From Saccharum officinarum (Eukaryota > Streptophyta > Magnoliopsida > Poales > Poaceae), in contig CM036188.1 of the NCBI GenBank assembly GCA_020631735.1, positions 9,714,214 through 9,778,213 of the forward strand: a DNA stretch of 64,000 bases, given 5' to 3'. Under the pieces are notes generated by a model. The model was not told the DNA's origin, searched no databases, and saw nothing but the letters and a program-made list of their open reading frames with translations. The position numbers were made by a program, and so were the translations under genes. This document shows, in pieces, positions 1-10,371 of this stretch. Within the stretch, counting starts at the first letter, position 1; every line of letters begins with the position of its first letter.

Positions 1-117
1 ACAGTGCTGCAATAGGAGCTGCCATAATTTAAGCTAAGGTTTTAACTAAGTGCATATGGAAGGCACATGGAGGTGCCATCAGAGGGGAAAAACGATGATA
101 TAGATGGAAAGCATATA

Positions 118-257
118 GGCCCCGTTCGGTTTACCTTATAATCCATACTATTCAGCTTATTTTTTTCAGTCGGAATAGTATTTTTCTCTCACAACAATTT
201 AGCTAGAACGGTGTTTTTCAGACAATTCAGCCAAGTTTCAGCAAGCCGAACGGGGCC
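118..257. mobile_element. MITE with GGCCCCGTTCGG terminal inverted repeats
   Basis: A 140-bp AT-rich segment is bounded by 15-bp inverted repeats (118-132 and 243-257, one mismatch) that start GGCCCCGTTCGG. Both flanks are TATA-rich, so the target duplication could be TA or longer and does not decide the superfamily; the terminal sequence resembles common grass Tourist-like MITEs. It lies in what would be the first intron of the neighbouring NLR gene. Confidence 0.75.
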
Positions 258-603
258 TATATATATATTTTATCACAACCGGATAGAGAAAACAAAGTAT
301 CAATATGGGTATTGGATAAAATAACAAAGTGAGAGGGCAATGATAAGTAATTTTAGGTAGATGTAGGTACTAAGCAGTAAGGATTAACGTTTTGCTTCTT
401 CTAAGATTCTAACAGTGCAAGAGCAGCGTGCTCTGAGCCCGGGTTGACAGACTAGTAGATGTATTAATTTATTAAATAAACACATGTTGAGGAAAACTCA
501 GTAAACAGACCATGTAAGTTACATTAGCATTGCTATTCAAAACATTTGCAGAAAAAAGTGTATTGTTTGATGATTCAAAGTAAAGATAAGAAACGTTTCT
601 GAC

Positions 604-1641
604 CTCTTTTTTGAGCAAGGTCCACGCGTCTTGAGGCCCCAAGTAGTTAACATGGTGGAGGTACTGAGCCTTCATCGAACGGGCGACTCGATCATCTCTC
701 GTTGTGACAAGGACTCGGCTTCCACGAGCAACGTAACTGAAGGATGCCTTGAGCACATCGTTCCACTTTGCTGCAGTCCACATATCATCTAGTACCACAA
801 AGGTTTTCTTGTCCCTGATTGTGTCTGCAAGTGTTGACTCAAGCCGAGACTTCCCATCATCATGGCAATCTCGTCCTTCAGCATGATGGATGGCCTCCCT
901 CAAAAGTTCGGTTTCAGTGCAGGCCTGAGTGATACTCAACCACATCCTTATGCTGAATTTGTCTTTGATGGTTTGATGGTTGTAAATATTCTGGGCCAAT
1001 GCGGTTTTGCCGATGCCCCCAGGGCCAGAAATGGCAACCACAATGTAATCATCTGGATGATTGCTCCACCATTCGCCTGTCAGCATATTCACCAGATCAA
1101 CTGTATCCTCTTCGATTTTCTTCCCAACCAAGCTCGATCGCTCAATCACCGGCGAAGTCTTACTGCCGGCAGGATGAGTAAGCATCCCCCTGTCCTGCTG
1201 GTTATTCTGCTCCATTCTAATGAAGTTGAACTTAGCACCGCTTTCGCAGATGCTGTCAAGCTTCTTGTTGAGATCCTTGATGCGGGTTCCAATGTCATGG
1301 GTGAAGACAGGATTCCGCATGCAGAATGATATGGGATTGAGGCACCTCGATTCTGCACACATGATGGACTCCTGCCCCTCCTCAGCCTGAATAATACAGA
1401 TGTCAAGGATGTCAGTTGCCTCGTACATAACATCCTTCAGCATCAGCACCCACCGCTGCACGGCGTTCTCTGTTATGCGTCTCCTCTCCGCGTCAGCGAG
1501 CACTGCCTTGAGGTCCTGCAGTTTTCCCTCCAGCTTGTTCATCTCATCGGGAACCCCATACAACATGGCCACTTCATCAGCTGCCATCTTTATCAGCGTG
1601 TCTATCACAAAGGATACCATCGCATCCAGGACCGCCGCCAT
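604..1641 (-). CDS. CC-NB-ARC (NLR) disease-resistance protein, first exon
   Basis: This exon encodes 346 codons of a plant intracellular immune receptor, a nucleotide-switch protein that would detect pathogen effectors in the cytoplasm. Residues 1 to about 130 form an Rx-type coiled coil, with the start MAAVLDAMVSFV and an ADAERRRI segment typical of the Rx_N family. The NB-ARC follows: P-loop GPGGIGKTALAQ near residue 206, kinase-2 KTFVVLDDMW near 280, and RNBS-B GSRVLVTTRD near 308. The ATG at 1641 is preceded by a GC-rich context and is the first in frame. Reading continues past 604 only into a meaningless tail, and AAAGAG|GTCAGA there fits a splice donor, so the GLPL motif, MHD motif and LRRs should lie beyond the left edge. 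No stop or frameshift is seen in the exon. It could also be a gene truncated by an insertion, because no second exon is visible in 1-603. Confidence 0.85.
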
Positions 1642-2639
1642 GGTTTGTGATGTTGGGCTTCTACGAGAAAATATTTTATATTAGTTCATGTACCTTTTCA
1701 GTTCAATCATTTCATCAACTGAATATAACAAGAGTGTTACCTCCACTACAATTTGCTTGCTCCTCGGTACAGACTAGTATTTGATAAAGAACGTCTGATG
1801 CAGGGATGAAGGTTCACGTGCAAATATATAGAACGGCCGTAGGTAATTGAGATACTTTTACATTTAGTAATTTGCTAATTTATCAATCCGTTCAGCCATA
1901 TGATATGAATATGCCAATCTTTGGGATGCGACGACTCAAATAGCAGTCAGCAACTGATGGGGAATGCAACTTGTACGGATGTCTCATAAACTGACAAACT
2001 GCAATGCGAACGCCAAGCTTCGAAAGTTCACAATGGTATGACTCTGCACCAAAGAACACGAATTGTTGAGATGTACAGGCCATTTGTTCTGCAAGTCCAA
2101 AATGTTCAGAATGGTACTCACAGTAACAGTAACTCCATTACCCGTTATTTATTTTTATTCTTTTTTTTTGGTTAAAAACTGTGAAAACTCTGCCGACTCA
2201 TCAAGAGAAGTGTAAGAAAAAAAATTACAGAGTACCAATATGGTAATACGCCACTGCATCTTAATCCAAAACAGTGGAAAATATTAGGTGGAAACTGACT
2301 TCTCTGTGGAATCGTGAAAAACCCAAAATAGGATACCCAGAGGTTTTTAACAGCCTAAAACTTGGCGCACCCAAAGTGCCTATTTATGGAGATATATTTT
2401 GCAAAAGTTAGAATTTAAATTTAATATATAAATTTTCCTATAAAACTTAAAAAAATTGCATGCGTCCAAACCAGAAAGACAAAATTGTCTTTTGGAGCAC
2501 ACGCTTGAAATTTGTTATTTTTATACGATTTTTTAAAATATGTCAAATTCTGGATTTTTTGAAAAACTTATAGATACATTTTTAAGAAGGTGATTACGAG
2601 CATGGTCTGAGGGCGTTCAAGTTTGTATTAACATCAATG
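1642..2639. other. Upstream region of the NLR gene, no gene seen
   Basis: This AT-rich DNA lies upstream of the NLR start and would hold its promoter. I see no convincing TATA box at a fixed distance, no coding signal and no terminal inverted repeats. The last part, from about 2320, is low-complexity AT-rich sequence that grades into an old LTR. Confidence 0.5.
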
Positions 2640-3775
2640 GGGATATTTGAAACCGCGTTTAGGTCCCTAGTAGGCTTTGGTGTAATAATGACAAGCAATT
2701 TAGGGACTAATGATGTCTATGAGATTGTGTACAACTTTTAGACACTTTGGAGCAATATTGAAGTATCCCAACCCCTCAAAAAGAAAAGAAAAACAACATG
2801 GACAATAAAGGCTTATAATTCATTTTATATTTTGAGATTTTGATTTTAGGATTGCCTTTCTATTAAGGGGGATACAAATCTTAGCAACAAGTATGGAGGC
2901 TCCGGACATTTCCAGAGGTTCTGAATTTGAGAGCGTTCTGCTAACCAAGTGCATAGGTTGGATTCTTTTGTGGGGGGAGTATTTATAGTCATCCCCCTTA
3001 TTCTCCAATGGTCACCATGTTCATTTATTTCAACCTGACATAAGACAAAGGGCACCCTTGTTGATTTTTTGATAGATTTGGTGTGAGATTGAGAGAAGAT
3101 AAGGGAGAGTGCTAGATAAACTCAAATTCATCTTTTGAGCACTCTTTTTCTTTGTCAATTCGGTGGATTTGTGTTCATTACTCTTCGATTTTGATCCTAG
3201 ATGGCTCGACGGTGCCCGTTGAAGCACCCAAGTTTTGTGGTGTGCTCCTACAAGGTTTGCATCACTAAACATTCTAGTGACACGTTTGAGCTTGATCTTT
3301 ATGGTCACTTGAGAAGAGGATAGAGTTGGATGAGACTCAAGACCTTTATGGTCTCCTAAAAAATAAAGACGTAGGCATGCCTTGGTGTTGTGGCCAAATC
3401 TTGATATAAATCCTTGTTTCACTTGTACTTTATGCTTGCTTTAATTTTTAAATACCACTTATGCGTTGGCTTTTAGTATTCTAGTTGTTCTATCTACTCT
3501 TATGCAAGGTTTTAGTTGTAGTTGTGGCAAGGAATAACTCTTACCCCGCATAGGTAAGCCTAGTACTTTGCCAATTCAACTCTTACAACCATTTACTTGG
3601 TGATTTCATTTTCTTAACATGTGGAACCTCTAAAAGAGTGTGGAGCTTCGAGAAATTTTGCAGAACCGCTACAGGTCGACTGATTTGCTACTTTGAGTTG
3701 GAAAGAATTTTTTAAGTTCAGCCTATTTAACCTCCTCTCTAGGCATTGTTAATTAGACCCTTTCAAGAGTGTATG
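2640..3775 (+). mobile_element. Degenerate Copia (SIRE/Maximus-like) LTR remnant
   Basis: The segment has the texture of a grass Copia LTR: a start around 'ctttggtgtaataatgaca', a central part with short A-rich runs, and an end reading 'gcctatttaacctcctctct' then 'ccctttcaa', which in this family lies just before the primer binding site. Its last 270 bases are repeated in diverged form at 5525-5800. No target duplication or internal coding region remains. The left boundary is approximate. Confidence 0.4.
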
Positions 3776-3825
3776 GAATATGGTGCTGAAAGTTCATAAA
3801 TTTAAATCTAATAATCAGAGAATAA

Positions 3826-4440
3826 AATGAATATTTTGGCCTCTAAACGATCTCAAATGAAAAGGTTTTCAACCACAAAGTTAAAGATCACAATGGGATC
3901 TATAACTTTGATATAGATCATGTCAATGTTCGAGGTCATTTGAAAATTTTTGAAAATTTGAATTTTAAAATATAGGAAATTAAAATAAATATTTGCGTCT
4001 CTAAATGATCTCATATAGAAATGTTTTCAACTACAAAGTGTTTTAGATTGTATTTAGAGCTATAATTTTGCTATAGACCATGTCAACATCCCATGTCATT
4101 TGAAAAATTAAAAAAAAAATCAAAATGCAAAAACTTAAAAATGAATTTATAAGCCTCTAAATGATCCTAGATAAAAAAAGTTGTCAATAAAAAAGTTGTA
4201 GATCGTATTAAGAACTACAAATTTGTTGTAGACCATGTCAACATCCTAGGTTGGTTGAAAATTTTTGAAATCTGAAATTCAAAATCCGATACCTTAAAAC
4301 AAATATTTGAGCCTCCAAAAGATCTAAAAAAATATCAAGTACAAAGTTGTAGATAGCATTGATCTCTATAGTTTTGATATAAAGTTTGTATTCATCCAAC
4401 TGAACATAGAAAAGTTATGATTTTTTAATATAGAAGAAAG
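3826..4440. repeat. Diverged tandem repeat, about 157-bp period, four copies
   Basis: Four successive units share the frame 'aatattt-g-ctctaaatgatct', then 'caactacaaagtt-tagatc', then 'gaccatgtcaacatcc' and 'catttgaaaatttttgaaa'. The phrase opening each unit starts at about 3830, 3988, 4144 and 4302, giving spacings of 158, 156 and 158. The last unit decays after about 4390. Similar sequence is often found inside grass DNA transposons, and a CACTA-like end lies immediately downstream, so this may be part of an older, larger element. Confidence 0.75.
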
Positions 4441-4643
4441 AGAAATCATTTGACATGTGGGCCCACTGCCATGTTAGTAAAACAACCTAGGAAACCACTT
4501 TGAAATGATTATGGTTGGTATTTTATCTGGTTTTTGAAAGTTAAGGGATGTAAGTTGTCCATCATTTGAGTTCGAGGATGTTTTTTAAATTCAGCGACAA
4601 GTTTAGATTGGTAGATTGGACATTACTCATATACTATCACTTA

Positions 4644-5105
4644 TACTATCACAAAACAGAATATCCTTGAGGGTCAAAAATCCTGGAGGAAACCATGAAA
4701 TCTGCCAACGAAATTATTCTTGGCAGCCAATACTCAAGGAAAGACTGCCAAAGGTAGATAGAAAGGAAAATAGCTATTACCTTTAGGGTTGGTCGCTACA
4801 AATTATTTTCTAGGGGGTTTAGCCGCCAAGGAAACAAATATGAAGTTACATTTTTAACACATGCAATTACCTTGACGGTTTCTGACTAGCACTCAAGGAA
4901 ACGTGCAATTGCCTTGGCGGTTCAGACTAGCACTCAAGAAAATCTATGATTAAAATAACATGGCAGTTTGGTTTAGCACTTAAGAAATATGTATTTCCTT
5001 GAAGGTTTTCTACAACTGCCAAGGTAATGGTATATTCCTTGAGAGTCCAATCTCGCCCCTCAAAGAAATTAGTGATCATCAAGGATATTCTATTTTGTGG
5101 TACTA
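4644..5105. mobile_element. Small non-autonomous CACTA-like element
   Basis: Near-identical inverted ends are present: 'cacaaaacagaatatccttg' on the left (about 4651) and its diverged complement ending 'gatattctattttgtgg' on the right (about 5083-5100). Inside are several subterminal repeats in both orientations, such as 'ttgccttggcggtt' and 'agcactcaaggaaa'. That arrangement of short ends and subterminal repeat arrays is typical of CACTA (En/Spm) elements. There is no coding capacity and a 3-bp target duplication could not be fixed, so the edges are approximate. Confidence 0.55.
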
Positions 5106-5164
5106 GTACTAGTTTTGGAAGTGAGACAGGTGTTTCATGCCCAAAAGAATTACACAAGGGCAGA

Positions 5165-5299
5165 AATAATGGGCACGTCATCATCCGGTAGGGGCTCACA
5201 CAAAAATCCACAGGTGATTCAACTTGCAAAGGCGGTAGTCCAATTTCAAATTTGAACTAATCCACGGAAAGAGAAACAAAACTTTGAACACGCTTGTGA

Positions 5300-5390
<91 letters not shown>

Positions 5391-5470
5391 TACTATGATC
5401 ATAATGAGAGAGAATCTGACCTTGACACAGTGCACCCTGTAAGATAGTTTCCCTGCGTAATCAGGTATAC
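5165..5470. repeat. Segmental duplicate, copy A (partner at 6165-6725)
   Basis: The sequence from 'cacgtcatcatccggtaggg' through 'gagagaatctgaccttgac' recurs at 6165-6725. The second copy is interrupted by the solo LTR at 6199-6572 and lacks the long (CA)n tract. The two copies differ at many single positions, so the duplication is old. Confidence 0.8.
5302..5386. repeat. (CA)n microsatellite, about 42 units
   Basis: This is an uninterrupted AC/CA dinucleotide run of about 85 bases. In the paralogous copy near 6670 the same position reads only 'taaatatactatg', so the tract expanded after the duplication. Confidence 0.98.
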
Positions 5471-5524
5471 TCCAACATACAGCTGCACCTGTCACCTGTG
5501 TGTGTGTGGCCTTTGAGCTGCGTG

Positions 5525-5800
5525 TGGTTGGCAAGGTTTCGGTTGCAGGTGTGGAAGGGAATAGCTTTTACCCAATATAGGTCAGTGTAAGCCTAGTACT
5601 TCGCCAACTAAACTCAGAACAATTTTCTTGGTGATTTTGTTTTTGTTGTAACATGTCAAGCCTCTGGACAAGTGTGGAGGTTCAAGACAATTTGTGGGAC
5701 CTCTACAGTTTGACAGATAGGCTATTTTGAGTTCGACAGAAATTTTTTAGGTTCAGCCTATTCATCCTCGTCCTGCACTATCAGATTCTTTCAAGAGTGT
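5525..5800 (+). mobile_element. 3' end of a Copia LTR, fragment
   Basis: This fragment is a diverged copy of 3510-3780. It shares 'aagcctagtacttcgccaac', 'ttcttggtgatttt', 'ttttaggttcagcctattca' and the terminal 'tttcaagagtgta'. It represents only the last quarter of the LTR. No coding region or target duplication remains. Confidence 0.55.
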
Positions 5801-6198
5801 AAGTAATATGGGACACTATGCCATATTGTGATTTTGGCGATTCAAGTGAAAACATGATCAATAGGGCTAAAATGTGTGGCAAGTGTGTCAATTGTAAGTA
5901 CTTAGGTAGTAAAGGTTCAAAGCAAGAAGATAACACAAAGATCCAATGAAAAAATAAATCAAAACAACCAGGTCCTAAAGAAATTATATATAAGAACTGG
6001 ATGACCTGATCACGTTTGAAATGAAAGCGACTATCAAGTTGGTAGGGTGAAATAGTGAAGACCAAGTCAAAATAACGTAACCGGATGATCTGGAAGTTGA
6101 GTGAAGCTACCGTATCAAAAATGAAATTCTTGCTCCTACAACAAGCTGCAAGCAGCCGTACCTAGTGCACGTCATCATCCAGTAGGGGCTCACACAAG

Positions 6199-6572
6199 TG
6201 TTAGAGTGCACGGTTAGATCCAGACCAAAAGAGATCTACTAACCGACGAACGCGGAAGCATAACCACCATAGAAGAAAATACGCAAACGAGAACGACACC
6301 GAGGCATGATGTTTTTTAACAAGGTTCAGCGATGTGCCTACATCCTCGGAGCATGACTACGGGCGCTCCTTTCCCTAAAACAACAGCTACACCGGTATCC
6401 GGGCGCTCTCGCGGCCTCACCGCCACACAAACCAGCAACAAAGTCGTCTATCTGGTTACAACAGGAGTTGCCTCATATTTATGGATCCCTAGGATACAGA
6501 GTTCCCTAACCTCTAATACAACTCAAGACCAACGAAACCAAAACTGTACACATATTCGACATATATCTAACA
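6199..6572. mobile_element. Solo LTR with 5-bp target duplication ACAAG
   Basis: This 374-bp segment starts TGTTAGA and ends TCTAACA, a 5'-TG...CA-3' pair with 7-bp inverted ends. It is flanked directly by ACAAG at 6194-6198 and 6573-6577. No internal domain remains, so it is a solo LTR left by recombination between two LTRs. It sits inside copy B of the local duplication and is absent from copy A, so it inserted after that duplication. The LTR family is not identified; the size suits a small Copia or non-autonomous element. Confidence 0.85.
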
Positions 6573-6975
6573 ACAAGGACCACAAGTGATCCAACTTGCA
6601 AAGACTAAGTAGTCGTCCAAGTTCATATTCGAACCAAATAAATCATGGAGAGAGAAACAAAACATTGAACATGCTTGTAAATATACTATGATGATCATAA
6701 CAAGAGAGAATCTGACCTTGACTCGGCGCGCCCGGTCGTCGTAATATAAGGCAGTTGCTCACTTGCCCTGGGTGAGAAGAAACCTGGACTGGTTTCGAGC
6801 TTCACAGATGCAAAGGAAGGACACACAAAAATTAAGAGCGACTCTCTCTCCCTCTTAAAGAAAAAAAGGCCCGAAGACTTGGGCGCGTGCTCACAGAGGA
6901 GTCTTCGGGCGAATGTACGATTGTCTGACTGGGCACGGCTCACAAAAATGACTTGGTCCATGCTGTTGTCTGGCA
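6558..6975. repeat. Dispersed direct repeat (partner at 10628-10930)
   Basis: The sequence 'gacatatatctaac' through 'acttggtccatgc' is found again at 10628-10930. The partner copy begins inside the last 15 bases of the solo LTR, so it was copied after that LTR inserted. The first part (to 6645) and the last part ('gcgtgctcacagaggagtct', 'gactgggcacggctcac') align, and the middles differ. Confidence 0.8.
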
Positions 6976-7239
6976 TTATATTGGCCCTATCTATTGGATG
7001 GATATTCAGTGGTCCTAATTAATAGTTTTTAAGTTTTTACAGATCGGTTCGTTTGCACCTATAAAATGAGCTTCCGGTGTTGTTACATACGTCCGGAGGC
7101 CCATGAAAAGATTGTCTGGACCTACGGTCCAATCCAGCAGAGAAGAGATGTGTCTTGAACACTGATGTCTCCGTCGATGGTGATGGAACGGAAGAAGATT
7201 CCAAGGATTCGCGCTTTGTTGCTGTCAGCAGAATAGGAA
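6976..7239. other. Unassigned spacer
   Basis: I see no coding sequence, inverted ends or tandem structure. It contains 'cctataaaatgag' near 7060, a TATA-like string with no identifiable gene downstream. Confidence 0.4.
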
Positions 7240-7257
7240 GCCTCTCAGACGAGATTA

Positions 7258-7602
7258 GGTGATGTTTGGTTCTTTAGTCGCTCCTAAAATTTATGTCATA
7301 TTGAATATTTGGATACTAATAAAGAGCATTAAATATAGATTAATTACAAAACCAATTACATAGATAGAGGCTAATTTGGGAGATGATTTTTTAAGCATAA
7401 TCGATCTGTCATTAGCACATGTTTACTGTAGCACCAAGTTGTTAAATCATGGATCAATTAGGCTTAAAAGATTCCTCTCGCAAATTAGTCGCAAGTTGTG
7501 TAATTAGTTTTGTAATTAGTCTATATTTAATATTTCTTGCATGTGTCTAAACATTTGATGTGACCGAAATTTTAGGAGGGCATACAGAAACCAAACACCC
7601 CC
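7258..7602. mobile_element. Tourist/PIF-Harbinger-like MITE, copy 1
   Basis: This 345-bp element has roughly 40-bp inverted ends ('ggtgatgtttggtt' against the complement of 'aaccaaacaccccc', then 'cctaaaattt' on both sides). It is flanked by TTA at 7255-7257 and 7603-7605, the usual 3-bp target of Tourist elements. The interior 'ttaaatatagattaattac' and 'aggcttaaaagattcctct' strings match a very common grass MITE type. Confidence 0.8.
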
Positions 7603-7685
7603 TTAATCTGCAGCGGACCCATCGCGCAGTCCACGTCTCTAATTAATTAGTCAGCAATGGCTGCCCGCTTGTGCCTCTCAGATTA

Positions 7686-7998
7686 GGTGGTGTTTGGTTG
7701 CTCCTTCTAAATTTTGTTTGGACATATACATAGAGTATTAAATATAGACTAATTACGAAACTAATTAGATAGTTCGCGACTAATTTGCGAGACGAATCTT
7801 TTAAGTCTAATTAGGCCATGATTTGATAATGTGATGCTACAGTAAACATACGCTAATGAAGACTTAATTAGGCTTAAAAATTGTCTCGTGAATTACCGAT
7901 GAATTATGTAATTTATTTTTTTTATTAACATCCGAATACTACATACAATATTGTCCCAACACATCTACTAAATTTTAGTCACTGGATTCTAACACCAC
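7686..7998. mobile_element. Tourist/PIF-Harbinger-like MITE, copy 2
   Basis: This is the paralogue of the MITE at 7258-7602, in the second unit of the tandem duplication. The left end is 'ggtggtgtttggttg' and the right end is decayed to 'ctaacaccac'. It is shorter by internal deletions. Confidence 0.75.
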
Positions 7999-8035
7999 TC
8001 AGTCTGCAACGGACGCATCGCGCAGTCAACGTCGT

Positions 8036-8637
8036 AGCTGCAAACGTCCTCTCTCTCTCCGTCACCACTCATCAGCATCAGCTAGACCGGTCTCGTTGCG
8101 AGAGAAAAACGCTTTACCACGATGATAAGCTGAAGTTCAAGCGATGGCTATCCACACATGTCAGCTTTTCTTCCTTCTCTGTTTTGAAGCTCTTGTTGTC
8201 GGCCGGGGTATTCGGGTTTTGATTCCTCCTCCATTCGGAGATTTTGTTCAGAAAACTGAAATTTCTTGTTGGGAAAACTTGGGATTGCAAGCTCATTACT
8301 GGTTTTTACTGTACTGTTACCTAACTTGCTTATGTCTTGGAGGAGCTTGACCGAAAGATGTGGTCATCGAGGTGGAACCGTGAGGTGCAGCAGCCAGCAG
8401 GCGTGCAACGCCGTGGAAGATGTGGTCATCGAGATCGGCCCCGTGGAGGATGTGGTCATTCCTCAACGAGAAGCCGATGTTGTAAAAAAAAATGGCATGT
8501 GGGGCATGACCGCTGCCGTCGCCCCGGCGCGTGTAGCCACCGCCGCCAGCGCGGGGCGCAACCACCGCTGCCTCCCTGGTGCGCGAGCAGGAACCACCGG
8601 CCTGGCGCAGTGGCGCGTGTAGCCACCGCCTCCAGCA
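8036..8637. other. GC-rich segment with short internal repeats, no confirmed gene
   Basis: From 8340 the DNA is GC-rich and carries 'gatgtggtcat' three times (8356-8455) and 'cgcgtgtagccaccgcc' twice (about 8528 and 8616). Short open frames exist on both strands but none resembles a known protein and their composition is explained by the repeats. It may be a degraded gene fragment or minisatellite. Confidence 0.4.
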
Positions 8638-8645
8638 GTTCAGCC

Positions 8646-8819
8646 CATAGTCACAAAGTTTTTGGGTCGATGGGGTCGAGGTACGGGGTCGCGGTACGTG
8701 GTACGCTACTCATGATAGATTTTTACACTTCGGGTCGAAAATGAACCCGTGAATCCGGGTCGGGGTCGACGAACCCGGGTCGAGGGTCGAAGGTGGTGAA
8801 CCCGTTTTATGTGACTATG
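8646..8819. mobile_element. hAT-type MITE with 8-bp target duplication GTTCAGCC
   Basis: This 174-bp element has inverted ends CATAGTCACA / TGTGACTATG and is flanked by perfect 8-bp direct repeats at 8638-8645 and 8820-8827. The interior carries short 'gggtcg' repeats ('gaacccgtgaatccgggtcg' and similar). The 8-bp duplication points to the hAT superfamily. Confidence 0.85.
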
Positions 8820-8827
8820 GTTCAGCC

Positions 8828-9392
8828 TCGCATGCGAGCGCGGGGCACAACCACCGCTGCCGCTCCGGTGCGGAGAGCTAGCAGAGGCAGAGCTGCGAGC
8901 GAGAGGGAGAGCAACAGCATGGCGCCGGCGGTATCTCGTCAGGCTGCAACGTGGGTACAAACCGGTCCGTGGGCATCTGCACGAGCAGGGCCAGTTGCCG
9001 TGTGGGACAGCGACATCATGGGGAAGAAAGGAAGGAGGAAGAAGATGCCTTGTTGGGCCCGCATGTCACCGACGTGCTGAGAGAATGGTAGAAGGGCAGT
9101 TTAGGCAATACGAAAATATGCAGATGGGCCCTACAACGTCTAAAGTGTACACAGTGGTGGGTTTCAGACATCAACAAAAATATAATAGTCTGGTTCAGAA
9201 TAGATAAATCATAGTGGTGTATATTCAATCCATGAAAAATTGTAATTGTACCAATCAAATAACCCAAAAGCAAAAGCACATCAAGACTAAATATGGCATT
9301 TTAGCTTAGGCCCTCTTTTACACGATTTTTTATGGGATTTCCCTGCCAGCTTAATAAAATAAAAAAAACTACTACCAAATGAGTACGTACAG
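8828..9392. other. Unassigned spacer upstream of exon-like remnant
   Basis: The GC-rich left half grades into AT-rich sequence. No protein family, repeat boundary or promoter is recognised. The right end, 'gagtacgtacag', reads as a plausible splice acceptor for the exon-like segment that follows. Confidence 0.35.
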
Positions 9393-10371
9393 AAGTGGCT
9401 TCTGAATCACGTTGTTACTGCTGATGCTTCCAGCACTACTACAAATTCTCTTCAAGGGAAGGAGAGCCAAAACCTGAATTGTAGGATTAGAAAAGGTAAG
9501 GGTCAGTCTGCAATAAGTGCCACGCCTCCAACTGAGAAATCAAGAGGTGTGAGCATTGTAAAAAAAAGGGTAGACCCAGTGCCGGAGGCTTTCACATGAG
9601 TGGAGTCTGGGGAAGGGAAAAACCGTTGGGAGCCGGATAAATTCCAAGGTTGAACGGATTGAAGCATGGAGATGAAATCAAATGACATTTCCATTGTTGT
9701 TGTGCACTAATGACTAACCCGATGTTTCCTGAAAATAGGAACCCAGACTGCTGGGTTGCACATTTTGCATTTTGTCTGTGTACCATTTCTTGCTGTATCG
9801 AGATTCATTCTTCTTGCCATCGCTAACTTTTGTATCTTTCTTATGGTTCCTTGTTTGAGTGAATGAAAGATATTGATGCTTTCTTTTGTATGTAAATCTC
9901 TTCAATGCCTAAATTATGAAGTGCCTGAAAGTTCAGGTATGACCTGTGCTGTGCTTGTCTTATCGCTTAGTACCTTATTCTGCTCTCTGCACTCCTTTCA
10001 AAATGTCGGATTGCAGCTTGGGTTGATCACTCTTTGTGTTATACTTTTGGAAAGTTTAATGCTTTATTTTTGTCCCTTTCTCTCAGTGCTCTCTGAGTTG
10101 CTTATCCTTTTCGACAGTATAATTTTCCTATGCTGTACTGTCTGCAACTGAGCTCTCAAGCACCATATTCATGCCTTCTTTCATTGCATCATGTAACTTT
10201 ATTCTACCTCCTCTCCTTCATTCTTTTTCGATTACAGGCTTACAGAATCTGTGCAAAGGTTTTCCAGCTCTCGTGACAAATACAGCGGGAACAAGCCAGT
10301 CACCACACAATTGCTATTCCATCCAGTCTTTAGGCCTACTCATCAATGAAAATTCAGACAATCAAGGATGA
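9393..10371 (+). pseudogene. Possible last two exons of an unidentified gene
   Basis: Segment 9393-9495 is open from a plausible acceptor (gtacgtacag|AAGTGG) to a canonical donor (AAAAG|GTAAGG) and encodes KWLLNHVVTADASSTTTN and onward. A pyrimidine-rich acceptor (tttttcgattacag) precedes 10238-10371, which continues in matching phase (GLQNLCKGFPALVTN) to a TGA. The intron would be 742 bp. I do not recognise the protein and see no upstream exons, so this is either the tail of a degraded gene or a fragment carried by a transposon. Forty bases of the first exon recur inverted at 10710-10755, which shows that pieces of it have moved locally. Coding potential is inferred from splice signals only. 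Confidence 0.3.
9407..9446 (+). repeat. Inverted repeat arm (partner 10710-10755)
   Basis: This 40-base stretch, starting 'tcacgttgttactgctgatg' and ending 'cactactacaaat', is found on the opposite strand at 10710-10755. The partner has a 6-base 'gctgat' duplication and is otherwise identical as read by eye. The spacing is about 1.26 kb. Confidence 0.85.

Larger units (their letters stand above)
7240..8035. repeat. Tandem duplication of about 0.4 kb, each copy carrying a Tourist-like MITE
   Basis: Unit 1 (7240-7672) and unit 2 (7673 to about 8035) both open 'gcctctcag', pass through a MITE, and close with a matching tail: 'atctgcagcggacccatcgc' in unit 1 and 'gtctgcaacggacgcatcgc' in unit 2. 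Host flanks on both sides of the MITE are shared, so the MITE was already inserted when the segment duplicated. Confidence 0.8.

Noticed and set aside
5196..5534. Minus-strand frame with a VCVCVC run
   Set aside because: It is the translation of the (CA)n microsatellite.
8144..8350. 68-codon plus-strand frame MAIHTCQLFFLL... as a secreted peptide
   Set aside because: The hydrophobic start resembles a signal peptide, but there is no promoter, family match or conservation evidence, and the surroundings are repeats.
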